DNA of 12,741 nucleotides from an uncultured Clostridia bacterium (GTDB lineage Bacteria > Bacillota > Clostridia > Tissierellales > Peptoniphilaceae): positions 1 to 12,741 of the forward strand of contig CAMYBS010000031.1 in assembly GCA_947254025.1 (NCBI GenBank), in the 5' to 3' direction. The position numbers and the translations under genes were made by a program. The notes beneath the pieces were generated by a model that ran no database searches, was not told the DNA's origin, and saw nothing but the letters and a program-made list of their open reading frames with translations. Below are positions 6,960-12,741 of this stretch, in pieces. How positions within the stretch are numbered: the stretch's first letter is position 1; the number at the start of each line of letters is the position of its first letter.

Positions 6960-9900
6960 TTAATTAAATAATTCGTCTAATTTTTCTTCGAGAGTGCCAT
7001 CTTTTGCGTATGGCAATGCATCTAGCTTCTTTAAATTATGCTTTTCAATACTAATTTCTTTACTAAAGCCTAAAACATAACTTAATACAATTCTATATAT
7101 TATCTCTGTTGGTGCAAGTCCAAATACTTGCTTTGCAAATATGTGTCTTAATCTTTCGTTATCATCAGGATATATTTTTTTAATTTTTTCACTATTATAT
7201 AACCTTTTAACAATTTCGGCTATATATAAGCCAGACTTCATATATAAGTCTATGAAAGTTTTATTAGGATCATCATAACATCCTGGATTTTCTTTTTCAA
7301 GCATATCCACCATCATCTTTACAATTCTTTTTGGTGTAAATACTTGATTGGTTTTTTGTTGCGGTATATAGTCAAATATATCCTCTTTATTTTTCTCGTC
7401 AAAATAATTAGAAAGTTTGTCTTTTAGTCTCATAAACTCTTTTATAGAGTCATTAAATACTACTGGATCGAATAAATTCCCTTCATAATATTTTTCTTCC
7501 TTAGTTTCTTCATCTATATATGGTCCGCCATCTCTTAAAAACTTAAATTCATCTACAGTGATACTCGTTACTTCCTTAAAAACATCTTCCGGCATTATTT
7601 TTTCAAATTTTTCAAGACTTACATCTTTGTCACCATAAGCCATTAAAAAGGCTGGTATAGTTCTTGCAAAGCCTCTCAAATGATCCCTAATCCCTTCTTC
7701 TATATCTTTCTTCTCTTCTTTTGCTTTACTTTCTTCAAAATGTCTAATAGTTTCAGATTTTGTGTTTTCTTCAAAGTTTTTAACTAATTCCCCAACTTTA
7801 GAATGCCAATCTTTAAGCTCAGAATTTATTTTTTCTTCATATATTCCTTGAATTTCATCTCTAGTCTCTTTAGCTATTCCACAATCATTAAGCTTTTCAT
7901 CTCTTTCATACTCTATATTATTTACTTTTATTTTATGAAGTTCATGTTCTTTATCAAACTCTTTGCTAAACTCCTCTTTTAATTTTTTCTTAAGTCTTTC
8001 TTTTTCACGAGCTTTTAATGTAGTCTCATTTGATTTATCATATTCTTCAATAGTTCCTTTTATAATAATGTCACTTACATCTTCTTTAAACTTATCTATC
8101 TTTGTATCGGAACTTTCATTTTCTGTACCTGTAGTTAAACTATCAATTTGTGTTTTTACTTCTTCTGAGTCTGCAAATATTTTATCTCCAAATATTTCCT
8201 CAGACTTGCTAATAATAATTTCATCCGATACTTCAACGTCTCCTTCATCATTAATATATAAATCATCTTTTGTATTCTTATTAAGAGCATCCAGTTTTTT
8301 ATTGTCTTTAACTGCCTCTAACTTTTCTAATATATCTTTAACAATAGTTGGCGCAGAAAAAATATTGCCAATATTTTGGAATAAGAAATTACTCATAAAG
8401 CCTCTTCTAACTACTTCTAAAGAACGAATTTTTCTAGGTACAATTAGTACTTTTTCAGCATCAAGCTCTATAAGCTTACCATTCTCATCCTCACCTATAA
8501 CAGGGAAAAAGTTTAAAAGCTCTCTTATATTTTCTTTTCTTTTTTCTAAGTCGCCACGTCCTTGACTAGTATCAACTGATAAGTCATTTGCAAACTCTTC
8601 AAATATTGTTAAAGTTCTCGCTGGATCAAAGTCAAATACATAAGCATTTTCTTTTCTTTTAAATTTAGCACCATTTTGGAATAAACAAGGATTTTGCGAT
8701 CTAAAAGCTGCTTGCATATATAAAGCAGGACTTTTTACGTTGCTTAACATAAGTACAGCAGTCCACTCTGGTATAGTTACACCAGTTGTAAGCTGACCAA
8801 CAGAAAGGGTTATAGTTTTATCATATTTTTTAATTGCATTAACTACTTTATCATATGATTTTTCAGTTTCATCAAAATCATCAAGTTTTCCATCACCAGC
8901 AGCAACGATTACTTCATAGTCTTTGAATACTTCATGCTCTTTAAGCTTCGTTGCCAATGCCTTAACACTGTCAACTCTATCTAATAGCCAAAATGAATGC
9001 TTTATCTCTTCCCTTAACTCAGCTGTAGAGAATGGATATTTTTCTTGTTTTGTTAAAGCATCTAAAAACTTGTCTACAGATTTTTTATACTTAAAAACGC
9101 CATTGCCATCTACTGCAAAAAACTCATTTAAATCAAAAGCATACTCTTCTACTTCTCCATCTAATTCGATGCCCTTTTTTATCTCATCAGAAATAATCTC
9201 CGACATTTGATAAGTATACATATTTAATTTTGGCAGCACTTCATAAGGATTCTCTTCTTCTTGACTTATATCCCAATTCCTCTTAGCTTTTTGTTCATCT
9301 GCATAAGTCCAGTTAAATATTGCCCCCTCAGGAAAAGTCATGTTAGCTATTGCCTTAAATGGTGTTCCTGATAAGTGAAGTGTAAATTTTCTAACGATAT
9401 TTTCAAAAGCAACTTCAGTCTTAAAAGTATCTACGCCTTCGTGAGCTTCATCTATAACTAATAAATCCCACTCCATGTCTCTGATCTCTTTTAACTTATC
9501 AGCACCACCTTTTTTGCTTGTAAAGTACTTTGAGCCTTTTAAATCTTGAAGCGATACAAATTGAATTATTTTTTTTGAATTTTCTGAATCTAATCTTGTA
9601 ATTGAATCTAAGTAGTCTTTTCTACTACATACGAACTCTTTATCCTTTAAACTTTCTGTAGAGCTTACAAAAGTATAACCAGACTCTTTGCCTAAAAATT
9701 GAACATAATCACTATACCAACTGTTTGCTATTGCAGGTCTGTTTGTTACAACAAGCACTTTTTGTGCATCAAGTCTTTTGCAAAAGTCATAAACAGCTAA
9801 AGTTTTACCAAAGCGAGGCTTAGCATTCCATAAGAACTTATCTCCTTTGCCTTCATTGATATAAGATAATGTTTTCTCTACTGCTTCTTCCTGCTCACTT

Positions 9901-10292
9901 CTTAACTTATATGGCATAGCACTTGAATCTAATTTAACTAATCCGCGATTTTGCCTAAATTCAAAAAATTTATACTTTGATTCAGTCCCACTTATCTTAA
10001 ACCATTCATTGTTTTTATCTTTTTCTTGTTCAACGCCGAGTTTTCTTAAATACTTGTGAAAGTCCTTATCTGTAAAAAATTCAGCACTTCCATCTTCATA
10101 TATGGCATTACCTTTCCACTCAAGCTTCCACTCAACATCAGCTGTATTAACCTGCTCCTTTATACGCTCTTCAACATTCCTTTCAGTGTAGCCTATCTTT
10201 GTCCAGCCATCATGCCTTTTAATCTCAGGAGTGGTGTAGCCATATAGCATAGGAACAACATCTTGTGCTGTTTTAATGTTTGGCCTATCCAT
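6960..10292 (-). CDS. Restriction-type GIY-YIG nuclease / SF2 helicase with C-terminal methyltransferase-like segment
   Basis: This 1110-aa protein is probably the DNA-cleaving, ATP-driven subunit of a restriction system. Residues 15-100 look like a GIY-YIG nuclease of the T5orf172/Mug113 type: YGY at 17-19, KIGYTERNVEER at 32-43, DFHKYL at 77-82, NEWF at 95-98. A superfamily 2 helicase follows: Walker A NAKPRFGKT at 156-164, DEAH at 281-284, SGTPF at 308-312, and an unusual motif VI, QAAFRSQNP, at 527-535. Residues about 690-865 are highly charged and probably coiled-coil. The end resembles the first half of a gamma-class methyltransferase: QVFTP at 983-987 (motif X) and FIDLYMKSG at 1013-1021 (motif I position), with no NPPY. 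The ATG follows the methyltransferase stop directly, with AAGGAG inside that gene. The sequence is AT-rich compared with the flanking operons. Confidence 0.85.
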   Translation of the reverse strand: MDRPNIKTAQDVVPMLYGYTTPEIKRHDGWTKIGYTERNVEERIKEQVNTADVEWKLEWKGNAIYEDGSAEFFTDKDFHKYLRKLGVEQEKDKNNEWFKISGTESKYKFFEFRQNRGLVKLDSSAMPYKLRSEQEEAVEKTLSYINEGKGDKFLWNAKPRFGKTLAVYDFCKRLDAQKVLVVTNRPAIANSWYSDYVQFLGKESGYTFVSSTESLKDKEFVCSRKDYLDSITRLDSENSKKIIQFVSLQDLKGSKYFTSKKGGADKLKEIRDMEWDLLVIDEAHEGVDTFKTEVAFENIVRKFTLHLSGTPFKAIANMTFPEGAIFNWTYADEQKAKRNWDISQEEENPYEVLPKLNMYTYQMSEIISDEIKKGIELDGEVEEYAFDLNEFFAVDGNGVFKYKKSVDKFLDALTKQEKYPFSTAELREEIKHSFWLLDRVDSVKALATKLKEHEVFKDYEVIVAAGDGKLDDFDETEKSYDKVVNAIKKYDKTITLSVGQLTTGVTIPEWTAVLMLSNVKSPALYMQAAFRSQNPCLFQNGAKFKRKENAYVFDFDPARTLTIFEEFANDLSVDTSQGRGDLEKRKENIRELLNFFPVIGEDENGKLIELDAEKVLIVPRKIRSLEVVRRGFMSNFLFQNIGNIFSAPTIVKDILEKLEAVKDNKKLDALNKNTKDDLYINDEGDVEVSDEIIISKSEEIFGDKIFADSEEVKTQIDSLTTGTENESSDTKIDKFKEDVSDIIIKGTIEEYDKSNETTLKAREKERLKKKLKEEFSKEFDKEHELHKIKVNNIEYERDEKLNDCGIAKETRDEIQGIYEEKINSELKDWHSKVGELVKNFEENTKSETIRHFEESKAKEEKKDIEEGIRDHLRGFARTIPAFLMAYGDKDVSLEKFEKIMPEDVFKEVTSITVDEFKFLRDGGPYIDEETKEEKYYEGNLFDPVVFNDSIKEFMRLKDKLSNYFDEKNKEDIFDYIPQQKTNQVFTPKRIVKMMVDMLEKENPGCYDDPNKTFIDLYMKSGLYIAEIVKRLYNSEKIKKIYPDDNERLRHIFAKQVFGLAPTEIIYRIVLSYVLGFSKEISIEKHNLKKLDALPYAKDGTLEEKLDELFN

Positions 10293-12272
10293 TTACTCCA
10301 TCTCCTTTACATTTGTTTCTATGAACTTTATCTCTTCTTCTGTCAGATTGTATTTTTTATAAAGTTGTTTATCTATATCAGCAACATCTTTAGTCCAGTC
10401 TATATCAGAATTTTCAGTGAAATCTTGTAATGGCACATATTTCCATTTTTCCGCAGTGTTATCTTGCGTTATTTTTAATATTCCTAGCATAACTCTAGCA
10501 AATTTTGATTTTATATATTTCAATAGTGCTTTAGCGTGATTCTCGTGATCAAAACTGCCTATTCCAATAAAAGATCTTGTATACCCGATTAGGGGGGCCC
10601 CGATTAGGGGGGCCCCGATTAGGGGTGTGCTTAACACCTCTCCAATCGCTCCAGAACCGTTTGAAACAGGCACTAAAACCTTCCAGCGTATCAGGTTACC
10701 ATTATCCTCAATATATCTCTTATTGATGAATCTATACTCTCTCTTTAAATCATTGATTCCCAATATTGAATAATCATTGTTTAAATCTCCAGCTTCTTTA
10801 AAAACATCAAGCTTTTTAAAGATTGGTTTATCTAAACGTTTATCTTTCCCATCTGATCCTATAATATTTTTATAATCTGGATAATCCTTATATAAAATAT
10901 CTAAATCAAATTTATTTTGATTATAAATTATCTCCATTAGACTTTTTTCATTTAGTTTCTCAACTTTTTTTAATATGTTTTCTAATTCTTTATATGGTAT
11001 AAAAGTTTTTATCTCACCAAAATCTCGCTCCTCATCCCTATATGTTATAGCAACTCCACCCTTTATATCAGTATTAGGAAATACTAAGTTTGATTTTAGC
11101 TGATAATATTTAACTGCTATATTTTTATCTTCTAGCATTTTATTGTTCCAAGCTTTTGGAGTCTTTCCAGCATTAAATAAAAATCTAGCTGGTGTTACCA
11201 AAATTACTTTTTTTGATATCTTATAACTTTCATCTACAAAATAATGATATATCGGGTCATCACTTGTGCTTGTACCTTTAGCTTCTTCTTGATAAGGTGG
11301 ATTACCAATTACATAATCAAACTTCATTTCCTCACACTCCTTTATCTTTATAAATAAGAATGGTTTTTCCTTTTTCCAATCATATATAAGTGCATGTGTT
11401 AATTTAACCTCTTCTTTATTTTTACCTTTCACATTATTATCCATTAATCCAAATAAGTCTGTCTGATTAGGATCAACATCTAAATCTAAAAATTCATTAG
11501 CTCCAGAATATGGAAGTACATCTCTTATGCCGTCCATCTGCCAAATATTATATGTTATAATTCTAGCAATCCTTTTAAGTGATGAATCACTTGGCGTTTC
11601 GCCCCAGCGCTCTTCCATGTGCTCAACGAAAGTCTCTAGTAAATTGATTCTAGCAATAAGTAAGTTATCTCCTTGAAATTCGTATCCATAAGTACTTTCA
11701 TAAGCTCTATAAACCCAAGTTAGCCACTCTTTTTTACTCTTAACGTTCTCACCAATCACTCTTAGTTTTCTATCAAGTATGCCTATCCTATCTTTAACAG
11801 GTATAAGTTCACCTGTAGCAGCGTCATAACGAGATACTAAGTAAGGTGCCTCTCCGCATGTTATTTCTAATCTCCTGCTTAAAACATAATCTTTCCATGT
11901 TTTTCCTTCAGAAAATTCAATTTTATCATCAAGCGTAGTCCAATTAATTTCATTTTCATTATTAAAAGCACTATACTTATCAAGCCACTCTTCATCAATG
12001 AAATTGTTCATTTTATTACATATAAAACAAGGAGTAAATACTTCAGCCTTTTTCTTAGTTCTCTTGTTCTGTGCTTCAATACTTTTTGATACACGTGGTC
12101 TTATGTCAAGTTTACCATCTAAAAGGAGCTTCTTTGTTATCTGTGTATAAAAATTGTATCCCTTGTAGTCGTCAGTCGCTAATATTATATTATCGTTACT
12201 AGTTCTATCTTTTAACAGTATGTTCATAGTGACATCAACCGCATGAGATTTTATATCAATTAAGTTTTGCAT
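10293..12272 (-). CDS. Eco57I-like DNA adenine-N6 methyltransferase of the restriction operon
   Basis: This 659-aa protein should transfer methyl groups from S-adenosylmethionine to adenine in the operon's target site, protecting host DNA. Motif order is that of gamma-class enzymes: EVFTP at 77-81 (motif X), ITCGEAPYL at 137-145 (motif I, the Eco57I-type variant), YEFQGDNLLIARINL at 197-211, and the catalytic NPPY at 324-327 within FDYVIGNPPY. The region from about 330 to the end would hold target recognition. It contains a tandem PLIGA repeat at 550-563 and ends in a conserved-looking segment (KYVPLQDFTENSDIDW). The ATG has AAGGAG five bases upstream. It is the first gene of the operon, and the nuclease-helicase begins on the next base after its stop. 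All catalytic motifs are intact, so the enzyme is probably active. Confidence 0.9.
   Translation of the reverse strand: MQNLIDIKSHAVDVTMNILLKDRTSNDNIILATDDYKGYNFYTQITKKLLLDGKLDIRPRVSKSIEAQNKRTKKKAEVFTPCFICNKMNNFIDEEWLDKYSAFNNENEINWTTLDDKIEFSEGKTWKDYVLSRRLEITCGEAPYLVSRYDAATGELIPVKDRIGILDRKLRVIGENVKSKKEWLTWVYRAYESTYGYEFQGDNLLIARINLLETFVEHMEERWGETPSDSSLKRIARIITYNIWQMDGIRDVLPYSGANEFLDLDVDPNQTDLFGLMDNNVKGKNKEEVKLTHALIYDWKKEKPFLFIKIKECEEMKFDYVIGNPPYQEEAKGTSTSDDPIYHYFVDESYKISKKVILVTPARFLFNAGKTPKAWNNKMLEDKNIAVKYYQLKSNLVFPNTDIKGGVAITYRDEERDFGEIKTFIPYKELENILKKVEKLNEKSLMEIIYNQNKFDLDILYKDYPDYKNIIGSDGKDKRLDKPIFKKLDVFKEAGDLNNDYSILGINDLKREYRFINKRYIEDNGNLIRWKVLVPVSNGSGAIGEVLSTPLIGAPLIGAPLIGYTRSFIGIGSFDHENHAKALLKYIKSKFARVMLGILKITQDNTAEKWKYVPLQDFTENSDIDWTKDVADIDKQLYKKYNLTEEEIKFIETNVKEME
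10584..10625 (-). repeat. 15-bp GC-rich in-frame tandem repeat in the methyltransferase gene
   Basis: On the plus strand the unit GATTAGGGGGGCCCC starts at 10587, 10602 and 10617, the last copy being partial. On the coding strand it encodes PLIGA-PLIGA-PLIG. The copies are identical at DNA level over their shared length, unlike the AT-rich gene around them. The units contain the palindrome GGGGCCCC and G6 runs, so the tract could slip or recombine. Because the unit is a multiple of three, copy-number changes keep the frame. Confidence 0.9.
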
Positions 12273-12320
12273 AAGTCTCCTTTCTTTAACTACAAATATT
12301 TAATAACTATCTTTTCTCAT

Positions 12321-12329
12321 ATTATATCA
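12321..12329 (-). promoter_or_regulatory. Extended -10 promoter of the restriction-modification operon
   Basis: The minus strand has TGATATAAT, an exact extended -10, with its 3' end 48 bases before the methyltransferase ATG. The best -35 candidate is TAAACA at 12351-12346, at a long 19-base spacing. It overlaps the -35 of the divergent promoter at 12345-12373. Confidence 0.55.
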
Positions 12330-12344
12330 CATATCCCCCTTCCC

Positions 12345-12373
12345 TTGTTTATTTTTCTCTTATCTTATATAAT
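12345..12373 (+). promoter_or_regulatory. Divergent plus-strand promoter in front of the gene remnant
   Basis: TTGTTT (12345-12350), a 17-base spacer and a perfect TATAAT (12368-12373) are followed by an AAAGGAG ribosome binding site at 12404-12410. The promoter appears intact although the gene it served is broken. Confidence 0.55.
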
Positions 12374-12418
12374 TTATATACGTAAAGCAATAAATTAATT
12401 AACAAAGGAGTGAGTGCA

Positions 12419-12592
12419 TTGAAGGAGTTTTAAAAAAGTACTTTATGAAGCAAAAGATGATGCATCCTGTGATTTACTCCATGATCCCTATCGCCTTAGT
12501 GGCTATATACTTATAGGATGATAGAGTCACTAAGGGCTGCACTTAAGGACGTGGGCGTAGCTGAAAACAAAATTTACTATGACAATTTTTAG
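12419..12592 (+). pseudogene. Remnant of a small or internally deleted gene, C-terminus like an FAD/NAD(P)-binding oxidoreductase
   Basis: AAAGGAG lies eight bases before a TTG at 12419 that reads MKEF and then stops. If the four-T run after GAG had three T, the frame would continue as KKVLYEAKDDASCDLLHDPY and then RLSGYILIG, until TGA at 12519. A third piece in the first frame, from 12518 to TAG 12592, reads MIESLRAALKDVGV and ends in IYYDNF. That ending resembles the last residues of ferredoxin-NADP-reductase-like oxidoreductases (PMxxALxxxGVxxxxIxxExF pattern). The simplest reading is a gene that lost most of its middle and gained a one-base slip near its start. Promoter, ribosome binding site and terminator remain. 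The family call for the tail is tentative and the N-terminal piece is not recognised. Confidence 0.45.
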
Positions 12593-12615
12593 ATAAAATT
12601 GAATATTGCATAAGA

Positions 12616-12646
12616 AAAAGGCTGCCATGGAGGTAGCCTTTTTTTT
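12616..12646 (+). terminator. Rho-independent terminator after the gene remnant
   Basis: AAGGCTGCC (12618-12626) pairs with GGTAGCCTT (12632-12640), one G-U pair, loop ATGGA, followed by a T run to 12646. It lies 25 bases past the remnant's stop. Confidence 0.85.
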
Positions 12647-12691
12647 GTGAGATGATTTATAATAACAAGTGCAACACTTAATAAATTAAAG

Positions 12692-12735
12692 AAAAAGAGG
12701 ATCTCGGCATTTGGACATGACGAATCCTCTTTTTT
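12692..12735 (+). terminator. Terminator-like hairpin with a long structured loop at the right edge
   Basis: AAAAAGAGGAT (12692-12702) and ATCCTCTTTTT (12724-12734) form an 11-bp stem ending in a T run. The 21-base loop can pair further (TCG with CGA, CAT with ATG). Flanking A and T runs would let it work on either strand. It may end a gene beyond the right edge, or be an attenuator; the window does not show which. Confidence 0.55.
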
Positions 12736-12741
12736 GGTTCT

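Noticed and set aside
7963..8565. A 200-codon open frame on the plus strand inside the nuclease-helicase gene
   Set aside because: It is antisense to the low-complexity charged linker, rich in Ser/Phe/Leu as expected from reverse-reading Glu/Lys codons, and has no ribosome binding site.
6960..10292. Naming the helicase protein a classical Type III Res subunit
   Set aside because: The C-terminus has methyltransferase-like motifs instead of a PD-(D/E)xK nuclease, and the N-terminus has GIY-YIG-like motifs.
10584..10625. CRISPR-like or regulatory direct repeat
   Set aside because: Units are contiguous without spacers, keep the reading frame and encode PLIGA inside a full-length methyltransferase.
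12445..12516. A 23-codon ATG frame (MKQKMMHPVIYS...) near the right end
   Set aside because: No ribosome binding site at proper distance, and the alternative frame with AAAGGAG at 12404-12410 explains the region better as a broken gene.

Overview
The window comes from a low-GC Gram-positive bacterium. Evidence is the strong GGAGG-type ribosome binding sites, sigma-A-like promoters and hairpin-plus-U-run terminators. The gene content (DUF4330 plus O-antigen-ligase-type envelope genes, a clostridial-style PurC, an oxygen-sensitive type of L-cysteine desulfidase) suggests an anaerobic Firmicute of the Clostridia/Tissierellia kind, perhaps a Peptoniphilus-like anaerobic coccus. That placement is inference from family resemblance; nothing here identifies a species.

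Layout, left to right. (1) 1-76, minus strand: the first 25 codons of an ABC-transporter ATPase running off the left edge, with its own promoter. (2) 265-3252, plus strand: a tightly packed, partly overlapping run of a DUF4330 protein, a small two-helix membrane protein, an O-antigen ligase/polymerase-type membrane protein, and purC, closed by a terminator at 3274-3305. (3) 3323-6796, minus strand: an operon read as L-cysteine desulfidase (cyuA), a class C26 gamma-glutamyl hydrolase, and an APC amino-acid permease, with its own promoter and terminator. Together these look like a small amino-acid catabolic module, possibly for cysteine or a gamma-glutamyl compound. (4) 6916-12329, minus strand: a two-gene restriction-modification-like operon, visibly more AT-rich than its surroundings, with its own promoter and terminator. 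An Eco57I-like gamma-class adenine methyltransferase (659 aa) is followed with no gap by a 1110-aa protein. That protein joins an N-terminal GIY-YIG/T5orf172-like nuclease domain, a superfamily 2 helicase, a charged helical linker and a C-terminal half of a methyltransferase-like fold. (5) 12345-12734: an intact-looking promoter and ribosome binding site lead into a frameshifted, internally deleted gene remnant, followed by a terminator and a large right-edge hairpin.

The most unusual items are the domain build of the restriction protein, including a second copy of methyltransferase motifs X and I that lacks the catalytic motif, and a 15-bp GC-rich in-frame tandem repeat inside the methyltransferase (PLIGA units). 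Smaller points of interest are one exact extended -10 element shared by all three minus-strand transcription units, a G7 run inside the purC ribosome binding site, and the gene fossil beside the restriction operon.
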